Shown piece after piece: positions 26,153 through 35,971 of a DNA stretch of 64,000 bases; within the stretch, counting starts at the first letter, position 1, and each line of letters begins with the position of its first letter. The DNA lies in assembly GCA_016713665.1 (NCBI GenBank), contig JADJOR010000024.1, positions 124,001 through 188,000 of the forward strand, read 5' to 3'. A program made the translations under genes and the position numbers. The notes under the pieces were generated by a model. That model worked only from the letters and a program-made list of their open reading frames with translations. It was not told where the DNA came from and did no database searches. The DNA is from Deltaproteobacteria bacterium. GTDB taxonomy: Bacteria; Myxococcota_A; UBA9160; UBA4427.

Positions 26153-27028
26153 ATGGACCATCCGACCTCGTTCGAGCGCTACCGGGTCGCTTCCGACGGC
26201 CGCTTCGAGCTCGCCTCGATCGATCCGCGCGATACGGGGAGCCTCGACAAGGCGGTCGCCCAGGAGCGCCTGGCGCGAACGACCGAACGGATCGCCGAGC
26301 TGCAGGAGCGGCTCTCGGCCCAGGATCGCTGGGCCGTCCTGCTGATCTTCCAGGGCATGGACGCCTCGGGCAAGGACGGCACGATCAAGCAGGTCTTCGC
26401 GAGCGTCGATCCGGCGAGCTGCCAGGTCTTCGCGTTCAAGGCCCCTTCGAGCGAGGAGCTCGACCACGACTTCCTCTGGCGGGCGGCGCGCGCGCTGCCC
26501 GAGCGCGGTCGGATCGGGATCTTCAACCGCTCCTACTACGAAGAAATCGTGACCGTCCGCATCCACCCCGAGTTCCTCGAGAAGCAGCGCCTCCCGCCGC
26601 GCTGCGCAGGGGAGAAGATCTGGGACGAGCGCCTCGAGGACATCGACGGCTTCGAGCGCTATTTGAGCCGCAACGGCGTGCTCGTCCGGAAGTTCTTCCT
26701 GCACGTCTCGAAGGACGAGCAGAAACGCCGCTTCCTCGAGCGCATCGACGAGCCCGACAAGAACTGGAAGTTCAACGAGGGCGACGTCGCCGAGCGCGCG
26801 CGTTGGGACGACTACCAGCATCGCTGGTCGAAGGCGATCGCGCGCAGCAGCAGCGATCATGCCCCCTGGTTCGCCGTCCCCGCCGACAAGAAGTGGTTCA
26901 CGCGCCTCGTCGTCGCCGAGGCCGTGGTCGCAGGGCTCGAAGAGCTCGAGCTCGACTTCCCCCGCGTCGAAGGCCCGCGCAAGCAGGAGCTCGCGCGGGC
27001 GCGCGAGGCGCTCGAGGCGGAGAAGTGA
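26153..27028 (+). CDS. Polyphosphate kinase 2 family protein
   Basis: 291 aa, single PPK2 domain. Walker A is GMDASGKDGTIK (about residues 68-79) and the lid module ERGRIGIFNRSYYEEIV follows, then the basic helix FFLHVSKDEQKRRFLERIDEP and KNWKFNEGD. PPK2 enzymes use polyphosphate to phosphorylate nucleoside mono- or diphosphates, the opposite flux to PPK1. Class (I, II or III) cannot be settled by eye; the single domain argues against class II. It is 61 bp behind the CYTH-CHAD gene, in one operon. Confidence 0.94.
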   Translation: MDHPTSFERYRVASDGRFELASIDPRDTGSLDKAVAQERLARTTERIAELQERLSAQDRWAVLLIFQGMDASGKDGTIKQVFASVDPASCQVFAFKAPSSEELDHDFLWRAARALPERGRIGIFNRSYYEEIVTVRIHPEFLEKQRLPPRCAGEKIWDERLEDIDGFERYLSRNGVLVRKFFLHVSKDEQKRRFLERIDEPDKNWKFNEGDVAERARWDDYQHRWSKAIARSSSDHAPWFAVPADKKWFTRLVVAEAVVAGLEELELDFPRVEGPRKQELARAREALEAEK

Positions 27029-27080
27029 GCGGGGCGCCGCTGCTTGACTCCCGTCGCGCCCCGTTCCCCGTTTTGCCCGA

Positions 27081-30000
27081 TCAGCCGAGCACGACCCGGA
27101 CCCGGTGGAGCTTGCCGTCGTCGATCAGCGGGATCGATGCGTCGCCCCGGACCGTCGCTCCGTCGAGCTCGATCGAAGTGACACCGCGGCAGACGCCGCG
27201 CGGGTTCTCGACCTCGATCTCGTAGTGGGCGCCGCCGTGGCGGTAGGCGATCCGGAAGCCGGGCCACGTGCTCGGGATGCAGGGATCGAGCACGATCGTC
27301 GCGCCGCGAACGTGGAACCCGAGGATCGATTCGAGGCCGACACGGTACATCCAGCCGGCGGAGCCGGTGTACCAGCTCCAGCCGCCGCGGCCGACGTGGG
27401 GCGGCTCGGAGTAGACGTCGGCGGCGACGACGTAGGGCTCGACCTTGTAGCGATGGAGCGCGGCGCGCGTGCTCGCGCGGCGGATCGGATTGAGCATCGC
27501 GAGCAGCTCCGTCGCCTTGTCGCCTTCGCCGAGGCGGGCGAAGGCCTGGATCGCCCAGAGCGCGGCCTGGGTGTACTGGCCGCCATTCTCGCGAATGCCG
27601 GGCGGATAGCCCTTGATGTAGCCGGGATCGAGGGGCGTCCGGTCGAAGGGCGGTGTGAAGAGCGCGATGAGCCCTTGCTCGCGGCGTACGAGCTGCGCTT
27701 CGACCGAGGCCATCGCGCGCGCGGCCCGCTCGGGGTTCGCGGCGCCGGAGAGGACGCCCCAGGACTGGGCGATGGAGTCGATCCGGCACTCCTCGCTCGC
27801 GGCCGAGCCGAGGGGCGTGCCGTCGTCGAAGAAGCCGCGCAGATACCACTCGCCGTCCCAGGCCTCGCGCTCGATCGACTGGGCCAGCAAATCGGCGTGT
27901 CGTCGCCAGCTCGCCGCGCGGGCCGTCTCGCCGCGCGCTTCGGCCAGCGGCGCGAAGGCCGAGATCGTGGCGTGGAGGAACCAGCCGAGCCAGACGCTCT
28001 CGCCCCGGCCCTCGCTGCCGACCCGGTTCATGCCGTCGTTCCAGTCGCCGGTGCCGAAGAGCGGAAGCCCGTGGCTGCCGACGGCGAGTGCGCGATCGAG
28101 GGTGCGGGCGCAATGCTCGAAGAGCGAGCCGTGCTCGTCGGCCTGGGTCGGCGCGAAGAAGGCGTCGTGCTGATCCGGTCGCAGCTCGGGGCCTGCGAGG
28201 AATGCGACGTCCGCGTCGAGAACGCCGAGCTCGCCGGTCGAGTCGACGTATTGGGCGGTCGCGAAGGCCAGCCAGATCGCATCGTCCGACATGCGCGTGC
28301 GCACACCGAGTCCCGACGAAGGCAGCCACCAGTGCTGCACGTCGCCGGCCACGAACTGCCGCGAAGCGGCATGCAGCAGATGCGCCCGCGTCAATGCGGG
28401 CCGCGACAGGGTGAGGGCCATCGCGTCCTGCAGCTGATCGCGGAATCCGAAGGCTCCGCTCGCCTGGTAGAAGGCCGAGCGCGCCCACATCCGACAGGCG
28501 AGCGTCTGATACAGGAGCCAGCGATTCGTCATCAGGTCGAAGGATCGATCGGGCGTCGAGACCTGGACCGTCTCGAGGATCTCGCTCCAGCCCGCGCGCA
28601 CCGCCCGCAGCACCTCGTCGAGGTCCGCCGCGCGGAATCGCGCGACCAGCGCACGGGCCTCTTCGGCGCTCGCGGTCTGCCCGAGGAAGCAGACGATCTC
28701 GGTGCCGCTATGCGCCTCGAGAACCACCTCGGCCTGCAGCACGCCGCAGGGATCGAGGCCGGCGCCGACCCGATTCGAGAGGCGAGCGCCGCGGGCGAGC
28801 GCGGCGGGCCCGTCGAGGGCGCCGTTGCGGCCCAGGAACTCCGTGCGATCGCCCGTCCAGGCGAGCTGACGGCCGGCGAGATCGAGAAAGGCGACGCGGC
28901 CCTCGCAGCCGCCGTTCCAGGGATTGCGCGCAAAGAACGCGCCCGTCTCGGCGTCGACCTCGCTCACGATGAAGGGGCCGCCCGCCCGTCCCGTCGCGGC
29001 GAGCGTCCACTCGACGTAGGCGGTCATGGAGAGTCGACGCGTGCGGCTCGTGCGGTTCTCGACGCGCAGCCGCGAGATCTTGATCGGGTCGTTCGGCGCG
29101 ACGAATTGCGTGAGCTCGAGGGCGATGCCGTGGGCGGTGTGCTCGAAGACGCTGTAGCCCTGGCCATGACGCGCGACGTACTGACCGGCTTCGTCGCGGA
29201 TCGGGAGCGCCGTCGGGGTGAATAGGGCGTCGTCGTCCTCGTCGCGGACGTAGAAGACCTCGCCGGGTCGGTCGCCGATCGGGTCGTTCGACCAGGGCGT
29301 CAGCTGGTTCTCACGGCTGTTCTCGGCCCAGGTGTAGCCGCCGCCCTCGGCGGAGACCTGGAAGCCGAACCCGGCATTGGCGACGACGTTGATCCACGGG
29401 GCCGGCGTCCATTGACCCGCTCCGAGAATCGTGACGTATTCGCGTCCCCGGTCGGCGAAGCCGCCGAGCCCGTTGAAGTGCTCGAGGTCGATCCGTGGCC
29501 GCGGGGGCTCGCTCGCCACCCGATCGAGGGAGCGCCTCGGATGCGGAGAGCGGGCCGGCGTCGCCCCCTCGCGTCGCTTCACCTGCTCCGCCAGGCTCCC
29601 CCGCCGACTGAGCAGGACCGCTCGCGCGGCGGTGCGCAGGACGGCGCGGGTCTCGGTCGAGACGAGGTCGCTGCGCAGGACGAAGATCGATCCGCAGGTT
29701 CCCTCTTCGTCGGCGTTCGAGGAGGAGGGGCTCGCCCGGACCAGGGTCTCGAGGGCGATCTGGAGATCCTGGGTATAGGAGGCGTGGCGCTCGTTCAGGA
29801 TCACGAGATCGACGGCGAGGCGCTTCATGCGCCAGTACTCGTGAGCACGGAGCAGCTGACGGACGATCGCGAGATCCTCGATGTCGTCGATGCGGACCAG
29901 GACGATCGGGCGATCGCCGGAGATCCCGTGCGGCCAGAGCGCGGAGGGGCCGCCCTGACAACGCCTCAGCACGTCCGAGCCGGGGCGAAGCGTCGGATCG

Positions 30001-33000
30001 GAGTAGAGCACGCGATTGGCGAGGCGCTGGAAGAGCTGGGCCTCGCCGGTGTCGATGCCCAGATGGCGCAGCTGGACCTGCGCCTGGGTCCAGGCGAGGG
30101 TCACCGCGCGCTCGAAGGCCGCCGGGTCGTGATGTTTGTCGACCAGGTCGAGCGCCTCCGCCCGGGACGGCGCGACGAGGGTCCAGAAGGCGACGCGCGC
30201 CGTCGCGCCCGGCGCGATCCGGACCCGCCGCCGCAGGCTGAAGATCGGATCGAGCACCGTCCCGACGCTGCCCGAGAGCGCGCGGCCGTCGACGACCGAG
30301 ATCGGGTTCCGCACGCCGTGGCCGCGCCCGAGGAAGCGCGCGCGATCGGTCTCGAACTGGACCTCACCCCGGCTCTCGCCCTCGACGACGACCAGATGGC
30401 CCGCCCAGATCTCCGGCTCCTCCGGCGCGCGCCGCCGCCGCGTCGCGAGCAGCGCGCCGACGTCCGCCACGAACTCCGTCTGCACGAAGAGCTTCGAGAA
30501 GGCCGGGTGGGCCGCGTCGGCCGCCGGTGCGAGCAGGACGAGCTCCGCATAGGAAGTCAGCTCGATCTCACGCGGACGGGAACCGAGATTCGAGATCGAG
30601 ACGCGGCGGACCTCGGCGTCGTCCTCGGTCGAGACGGTGACCGCGAGCGTCGTCGTGAGCGTTCCGTCCCGACGGACGATCTCGACGCGATCCTCGGAGA
30701 AGGCGACTTCGTAGGCGTCCGCCTCGGTGCCGCTCGGTTGATGACCGGCGGACCAGACCTCACCGCTCTCGACGTCGCGCAGGAAGACGTAGCTGCCCCA
30801 GCCATCGCAGGTCGGGTCCTCGCGCCAACGCGTCATCGCGATCGCGCCCCAGCGGCTGTAGCCCGAGCCGGCGGCGGTCATCATGACCGCATAGCGACCG
30901 TTCGAAAGCAGGTGGGTCCGGGGCGTCGTGTCGTGGGGGGAGTGGAATCGGCGGAGCATCGTCGGCACGAGCTCGCGGACGTTCTCGGCGGCATCGACCT
31001 CCTCGGCGCGCGGCCGGGCGACGGCGACGTCGCGCGGCGTCCGCTCCTGGAGCAGCAGATCCGTGGCGCGAACGGATGGATCGGCGTGGAAACGCGAGCG
31101 CATCCTCCCGTCCTGCAGCGCGTTCAGGATCGAGACCAGCGTCATGCCCTGGTGGTGGGCCATGTAGGCGCGCACGATCGCGACGGGCCGGCCCTCGGGC
31201 AGGCGAGACGGGGTGTAGTCGAGGGCTTCGTACCAGCCGTAGCGACCGCGGCCCCCCTCGCGCTCGAGTCGCTCGAAGTTCCGGGCTGCGGCCTCGGGAT
31301 GGACCATCGCGGCGAGGCCGGTCGCGTAGGGCGCGACGACGGCATTCTCGGACAGGCCGCGCTTGAGTCCGAGCCCGGGAACCCCGAAGTTCGAATATTG
31401 ATAGGTCAGCTCGATGTCGCGGGCGTTGTAGGCCGATTCCGAGATGCCCCAGGGCACCCGGAGCTCGGCGCCGTACTGCATCTGCCGGCGGACGATGAAG
31501 CGGCTCGTCTGCTCGAGCAGGCTGCCGAGCGGTGCGCGCATGACGAGCGACGGCATCAGATATTCGAACATCGAGCCGGACCACGAGATCAATGCGGACC
31601 CATGGTCGATCGGCGTGAGCGCCCGCCCGAGTCGGAACCAGTGTCGCACGGGGATCTCCCCCTTCGCGATCGCGACGAAGCTCGCGAGTCTCGCCTCGGA
31701 GGCGAGCAGGTCGTAGCAGCTGGGGTCGAGCTCGCCGTCCGAGATCCGATAGCCGATCGAGAGCAGCTGGCGCGTCGGATGGAACAGGAAGCCGAACTGC
31801 ATGTCCTCGCCGAGCCGGCTCGCGCGCCGGGCGAGTCCGAGGAGTCGATCCCGGAGATCCGCGGTGTCCCGCGCACAACGCGCGGGCGACCCGCTCGGGC
31901 CCCCGCGGAGCACCCTCGAGGCAGCGACGTCGCGTGCGTGGCCGCGAATCGACGCGTCGAGGGACTCGGTCCACGCGAGGACCTCGGCCGTCGCTTCGTC
32001 GCCGCGTTCGGCGCAGAGCGTACGCGCGATGTCGACGAGCGCATCGCTCTGGGCTCCGAGCTCGTCGAAGCGGATCGCGACGTCGAGCGCGGAATCGCGC
32101 GGCGGAGCCAGCAGGCGTGCGATGCCCTCGAGGACTTCGTCGAGCTGGCTCCGCGTCACGGTCTGGGTTCGGCGGGCGTCGGCGAGGGCGCGCAGTGCGT
32201 CGTGGACCTGTGCGAGGGTGTCCGCGATGCCGGTCGGCCAGTCGGGGCTGATCAGGGGGGCGTCGATCATCTCCAGACAGGCGCGCTCGAGCGCGATCAG
32301 ATGGCCCGCGAGATTGCCGCTGTCGACGGTCGAGACGTATTTCGGATCGAGGGGACGCAGATCGCGCGTCGCATACCAGTTGTAGAAGTGGCCGCGGTGG
32401 CGCTCGAGCGACTCCATGCTCGCGAGCGTCGCCTCGAGCCGGTCGATCGTCTCGTGCAGCCCGAGCCAGCTGAAGTCCCGCGCGGCGACGACCGAAAGCA
32501 GGTAGAGGCCCATGTTGGTCGGCGAGGTCCGGTGGGCCACGATCGGGTCGGGATCTTCCTGGAAGTTGTCGGGCGGCAGCATGTGGTCCGCGGGACCGAC
32601 GAAGGTCTCGAAGAAGCGCCAGGTCCGGCGCGCGGTCATGCGAAGCGCGCGTGCGTCTTCGGGCGAGATCTGATTGCGCCGGGGCACCGGCGTCGGCACG
32701 CTCGCCCAGCGCGCGATCGCGGGCGCCAGCAGCCACGGCACGACGAAGGGCAGGGCGACGAGCCAGGACGCCGACCCCGACGAGGCGACGGCGCCGATCG
32801 CGACGATCGTCAGTGCGACGCCTCCGGCCATCCGGGCGTAGAAGCCGCCCAGCTCGAGGCGCGGTCCGAGCGCCGCCTGCGCCTCCGTCATCCACTCGAG
32901 CATCCGGCGATGGCTCACGAAGACGCGGAAGAGCGTCCGCACGATCGCATCGGACATGATCCAGGCCTGGTGGGGGAGCAGCGTGATCACGAAGCCGACC

Positions 33001-35858
33001 CGCGAGAGTGAGAGCGAGAGGTCGCCTCCGACCGCGTTCAGATGACTGCGCTTCGAGATCCCGAGGCGGCGCGGGATCAAGCCGACGAGCAGCGGCATGA
33101 GGGTCGGGATCGTGAAGGTCGCGACGACGAAGCTCGTCCAGACGAGGGCGGCGGACGGCGGCATGAGCCAGCCCACGACGAGCGCCATGAAAGCGGCGGG
33201 CGCGATCAGGGTTCGGCGCAGGTTGTCGAGCATCTTCCAGCGACCGACGAGCGGAATTCCGCCGCGCGTCGGCCTGCGGGCGTGGCGGGAGCCGATCCCG
33301 AAGATCCACGGGAGCAGCTGCCAGTCGCCGCGAGCCCAGCGATGCTGGCGGGCCGCCGACACGTCGTAGCGAGCGGGGTGGTCCTCGACGACCTCGATGT
33401 CCGTCGCGAGTCCCGCCCGGGCGAAGATGCCCTCGAAGAGGTCGTGACTCAGGAGCGTGTCGTCGGGAATCCTTCCCTCGAGCGCCGCGCTGAAGGCGTC
33501 GACGTCGTAGCCGCCCTTCCCGCTGTAGGAGCCCTCGCCGAAGAGGTCCTGATAGACGTCGGAGACGGCGAAGGCATAGGGATCCATCCCGCCCCGACCC
33601 GAATGGATGCGCTGGAAGAGCGAGCCCTCGCGCCCCGTCGGCAGCGAGGGCGTGACCCGAGGCTGGAGCACCGCGTGACCCTCGACGACGCGGCCGCTCT
33701 CCCGGTCGATTCGCGGGCGATTGAGCGGATGGGCGAGCTTTCCGACGAGTCTCCGCGCGGCATCGCGCGGAATGCGCGTATCGCCGTCGAGCGTCACGAC
33801 GTAGCGGACGCCGTCCGGAACGCCCCCGCGAGCCTCCACTGGGAAGAGATAAGTCGTGTCGATCGCACCGCGCAGCAGCCGGTTCAGCTCGACGAGCTTC
33901 CCCCGCTTCCGCTCCCAACCCATCCAGCGGCCCTCGCTCGCACACCAGACTCGGCGCCGATGGAGCAGCAGGAAGCGGTCACCGCCCGCGGCGACGGGAT
34001 GCCGGCGATTGAGCGACTCGATCGCGAGCCGGGCGACGCCGAGCAGCGCGTCGTCGTCGGAGGCGTGCTCCGTCGCGGCATCCGACCAGTCCGAGAGCAG
34101 CGCGAAGCGCAGCTCGTCGTCGGGGCTCGCGAGGGCGTGGATCTCGAGTCGATCGATCTGGGCCTCGATCTCGTCGCTCGAAGTCAGGAGCGTCGGGACG
34201 ACGACCAGGGTCCGGAGCCGTGCGGGCACTCCGTCGCGGAGCTCGAGACCGGGGAGGGCTCGCGGGCCGATGCGGGTCGTGACGAAGTGGTTCAGCAGGG
34301 TCAGCGCCGCTTCCGACGCCGGGATCAGGCCGAGCACGGCGAGCAGCCCGAGCGTCGAGTCGCCCACACCGAAGCGCGACAGGGTCCACAGGGCGGGGGC
34401 GAGCAGCAGCCCGGTCGTCACGCTGAGCGAGCCGAGATAGCCCGGCAGGCCCGCCCAGACCGCCCCGCGCATCGTCCACTGATGGATCGGCACGCGAAAC
34501 GAAAGGGTCCGCTCGAGCTGTCCGCGGCCCCCCGAGATCAGGAAGTAGCCGGGATCCTCCTCCCGCCGCGCGCCGATCTCGGAGGCCTTGCGCCGCCCGG
34601 TCTTCTCGCGCTCCGTCGCCCGGATGACGTGGCGCGCGACCTCGAGCTCCGAATGGGGCGAGTGGCGCGCCAGCTCCTCGATGGCGTGTCGGTAGCGATC
34701 GCGGGTCGGAAAATCCATCGCCGCAAAATCACTGTCGGCGCGCAGCGTCGCGTCGACGAGGCTCACGCTCTCGAAGAGCTCCGCCCAGTCGATCGACGAC
34801 ATCAGGCGCATGCTCGTGATCGCGTTGCGCACGGTCACGTTCATGGCGCCCTGGCGCTGGTGCTCCTGGCGCACGAGCTCGTCCGCGTTCGTGCCGCGAT
34901 TCGAGAGGACACCGTCCATCCACGCGACGAAGGGCATGACGCTCGGATCGTGGTCGCGCAACCGCTGGAGCAGCTGAACCGCGAACTCCCGCGAGAACGT
35001 CCCCGGCGCGAGCCTGCGAAGCTCCGCAGCCGTCGTCACGACCTCGGCCGCGCCCTTGTCGAGCAGCCGGTCGGCCAGCGCGTCGGCCTCGCGGGAGGCC
35101 TTCCGGCTGTCGACGATCCGCTCGGCCGCGCGGCGTAGATTTTCGACGAGCACGATCCGGAGCGTGATCGCCACCGCCCAGAGCTCACCGATCGTGAGCG
35201 GCTGGACGCGTTGATAGGCGCGGACGAAGCGGCAGAGCGTCTCGGGGTCGAAGCGGCTGTCGGTGTGGGCGACGTAGGCCCACGCCATGCCGAGCACGCG
35301 GGGGAGTCCCTCGAGCGGACCGCCGGCGAGCTTCGGCAGCTGGCGGTAGAAGCCGTGGGGAAGGTCGTCGCGGACCTCCCTGATCTGGTCCTCGACGATG
35401 TGGAAGTTGTCGACGAGCCACTCGGCCGCGGGCGTGATCGCGCGATGCTCGTGGCTCGCGAGGGCGATCGCGCGATACGCGCGGAGGAGGACCTTGGCGT
35501 TCGCCCGCAGTCGTCTCGCGACCGAGCGGCCGCGGGTCGGCCGGGCGGTGACGATCTGAGCGGTCGCCAGGCTCTCGGCATGCTGCTCGAGGCGCTCGAC
35601 GCTGAATACCTCGGCGCGGATCGGCTCCTCACCGACGCGACCCGATGGCCTCGCCCGTTCCCAGATCGAACGAAGGGCGGCCGTCAGCGATCGACCGCAG
35701 GGGCGAGGGGGGCCGTCACGCTGGCGGCCTCGGCCTCTCGTCGTCCTTCGTCCACGTCCGACCAGAAGCGCAAACGCGCTTCCCGGGTCCGGCGCTCGAC
35801 ACGGTCTTGCCGGGGGCGCGTCAGGAATCGCTCCAATGCAGCGCGCAATCTCTTCCAC
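27081..35858 (-). CDS. ndvB: Cyclic beta-1,2-glucan synthase
   Basis: Giant inner-membrane enzyme, about 2925 aa, within the family range. After the N-terminal region (EVFSVERLEQHAESLA onward) come membrane helices and a glycosyltransferase domain with RTLVVVPTLLTS and the nucleotide-sugar motif TLDGDTRIPRD (about residue 690). More TM helices follow, then a glycoamylase-like domain (ADHMLPPDNFQEDP, HFYNWYATRDLRPL). Two carbohydrate-binding/GH94 parts end in the phosphorylase domain with GTGDWNDGMNRVG (about 2606) and KGYPPGIRENGGQYTQAA. The family builds and cyclises periplasmic beta-1,2-glucans for osmoadaptation. The 5' end is doubtful: the only in-frame start is GTG at 35858, followed by about 60 codons of poor composition, while an overlapping frame looks better (see 35684-35863). 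Confidence 0.93.
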   Translation of the reverse strand: MEEIARCIGAIPDAPPARPCRAPDPGSAFALLVGRGRRTTRGRGRQRDGPPRPCGRSLTAALRSIWERARPSGRVGEEPIRAEVFSVERLEQHAESLATAQIVTARPTRGRSVARRLRANAKVLLRAYRAIALASHEHRAITPAAEWLVDNFHIVEDQIREVRDDLPHGFYRQLPKLAGGPLEGLPRVLGMAWAYVAHTDSRFDPETLCRFVRAYQRVQPLTIGELWAVAITLRIVLVENLRRAAERIVDSRKASREADALADRLLDKGAAEVVTTAAELRRLAPGTFSREFAVQLLQRLRDHDPSVMPFVAWMDGVLSNRGTNADELVRQEHQRQGAMNVTVRNAITSMRLMSSIDWAELFESVSLVDATLRADSDFAAMDFPTRDRYRHAIEELARHSPHSELEVARHVIRATEREKTGRRKASEIGARREEDPGYFLISGGRGQLERTLSFRVPIHQWTMRGAVWAGLPGYLGSLSVTTGLLLAPALWTLSRFGVGDSTLGLLAVLGLIPASEAALTLLNHFVTTRIGPRALPGLELRDGVPARLRTLVVVPTLLTSSDEIEAQIDRLEIHALASPDDELRFALLSDWSDAATEHASDDDALLGVARLAIESLNRRHPVAAGGDRFLLLHRRRVWCASEGRWMGWERKRGKLVELNRLLRGAIDTTYLFPVEARGGVPDGVRYVVTLDGDTRIPRDAARRLVGKLAHPLNRPRIDRESGRVVEGHAVLQPRVTPSLPTGREGSLFQRIHSGRGGMDPYAFAVSDVYQDLFGEGSYSGKGGYDVDAFSAALEGRIPDDTLLSHDLFEGIFARAGLATDIEVVEDHPARYDVSAARQHRWARGDWQLLPWIFGIGSRHARRPTRGGIPLVGRWKMLDNLRRTLIAPAAFMALVVGWLMPPSAALVWTSFVVATFTIPTLMPLLVGLIPRRLGISKRSHLNAVGGDLSLSLSRVGFVITLLPHQAWIMSDAIVRTLFRVFVSHRRMLEWMTEAQAALGPRLELGGFYARMAGGVALTIVAIGAVASSGSASWLVALPFVVPWLLAPAIARWASVPTPVPRRNQISPEDARALRMTARRTWRFFETFVGPADHMLPPDNFQEDPDPIVAHRTSPTNMGLYLLSVVAARDFSWLGLHETIDRLEATLASMESLERHRGHFYNWYATRDLRPLDPKYVSTVDSGNLAGHLIALERACLEMIDAPLISPDWPTGIADTLAQVHDALRALADARRTQTVTRSQLDEVLEGIARLLAPPRDSALDVAIRFDELGAQSDALVDIARTLCAERGDEATAEVLAWTESLDASIRGHARDVAASRVLRGGPSGSPARCARDTADLRDRLLGLARRASRLGEDMQFGFLFHPTRQLLSIGYRISDGELDPSCYDLLASEARLASFVAIAKGEIPVRHWFRLGRALTPIDHGSALISWSGSMFEYLMPSLVMRAPLGSLLEQTSRFIVRRQMQYGAELRVPWGISESAYNARDIELTYQYSNFGVPGLGLKRGLSENAVVAPYATGLAAMVHPEAAARNFERLEREGGRGRYGWYEALDYTPSRLPEGRPVAIVRAYMAHHQGMTLVSILNALQDGRMRSRFHADPSVRATDLLLQERTPRDVAVARPRAEEVDAAENVRELVPTMLRRFHSPHDTTPRTHLLSNGRYAVMMTAAGSGYSRWGAIAMTRWREDPTCDGWGSYVFLRDVESGEVWSAGHQPSGTEADAYEVAFSEDRVEIVRRDGTLTTTLAVTVSTEDDAEVRRVSISNLGSRPREIELTSYAELVLLAPAADAAHPAFSKLFVQTEFVADVGALLATRRRRAPEEPEIWAGHLVVVEGESRGEVQFETDRARFLGRGHGVRNPISVVDGRALSGSVGTVLDPIFSLRRRVRIAPGATARVAFWTLVAPSRAEALDLVDKHHDPAAFERAVTLAWTQAQVQLRHLGIDTGEAQLFQRLANRVLYSDPTLRPGSDVLRRCQGGPSALWPHGISGDRPIVLVRIDDIEDLAIVRQLLRAHEYWRMKRLAVDLVILNERHASYTQDLQIALETLVRASPSSSNADEEGTCGSIFVLRSDLVSTETRAVLRTAARAVLLSRRGSLAEQVKRREGATPARSPHPRRSLDRVASEPPRPRIDLEHFNGLGGFADRGREYVTILGAGQWTPAPWINVVANAGFGFQVSAEGGGYTWAENSRENQLTPWSNDPIGDRPGEVFYVRDEDDDALFTPTALPIRDEAGQYVARHGQGYSVFEHTAHGIALELTQFVAPNDPIKISRLRVENRTSRTRRLSMTAYVEWTLAATGRAGGPFIVSEVDAETGAFFARNPWNGGCEGRVAFLDLAGRQLAWTGDRTEFLGRNGALDGPAALARGARLSNRVGAGLDPCGVLQAEVVLEAHSGTEIVCFLGQTASAEEARALVARFRAADLDEVLRAVRAGWSEILETVQVSTPDRSFDLMTNRWLLYQTLACRMWARSAFYQASGAFGFRDQLQDAMALTLSRPALTRAHLLHAASRQFVAGDVQHWWLPSSGLGVRTRMSDDAIWLAFATAQYVDSTGELGVLDADVAFLAGPELRPDQHDAFFAPTQADEHGSLFEHCARTLDRALAVGSHGLPLFGTGDWNDGMNRVGSEGRGESVWLGWFLHATISAFAPLAEARGETARAASWRRHADLLAQSIEREAWDGEWYLRGFFDDGTPLGSAASEECRIDSIAQSWGVLSGAANPERAARAMASVEAQLVRREQGLIALFTPPFDRTPLDPGYIKGYPPGIRENGGQYTQAALWAIQAFARLGEGDKATELLAMLNPIRRASTRAALHRYKVEPYVVAADVYSEPPHVGRGGWSWYTGSAGWMYRVGLESILGFHVRGATIVLDPCIPSTWPGFRIAYRHGGAHYEIEVENPRGVCRGVTSIELDGATVRGDASIPLIDDGKLHRVRVVLG

Positions 35859-35863
35859 AGCAT
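35684..35863 (-). CDS. Possible short basic ORF overlapping the 5' end of ndvB
   Basis: An ATG at 35863 opens a 59-codon frame (MLWKRLRAALERFLTRP..., ending VDR and TGA) that overlaps the first 58 codons of the annotated glucan synthase in another frame. Its codon use is more like the neighbours than that of the ndvB frame over the same bases, and GAGGA lies about 10 bases upstream. It may be the true N-terminus of the synthase, separated by a frameshift, or a small leader gene. Confidence 0.35.
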   Translation of the reverse strand: MLWKRLRAALERFLTRPRQDRVERRTREARLRFWSDVDEGRREAEAASVTAPLAPAVDR

Positions 35864-35900
35864 GGCGGCACGTCCTCGGGGCGGCTGCTCAGTCTACATC

Positions 35901-35916
35901 ATTTGCAAAATATAAA
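35901..35916. promoter_or_regulatory. AT-rich divergent promoter region
   Basis: Almost the only strongly AT-rich patch in the window (ATTTGCAAAATATAAA), lying 55-70 bp upstream of the XRE regulator and about 40 bp upstream of the divergent ndvB start. TATAAA on plus and TATATT on minus are -10-like, so both genes are probably driven from here. No matching -35 was certain. Confidence 0.45.
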
Positions 35917-35971
35917 AAGCAGTCGTGCAGAACGTTTGGAATACCGAGCAGACTGCCCGATACTGGCCTTC

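Noticed and set aside
29412..33011. Plus-strand open frame of 1199 codons inside the glucan synthase
   Set aside because: Antisense shadow caused by GC-rich third positions; no motif or ribosome site.
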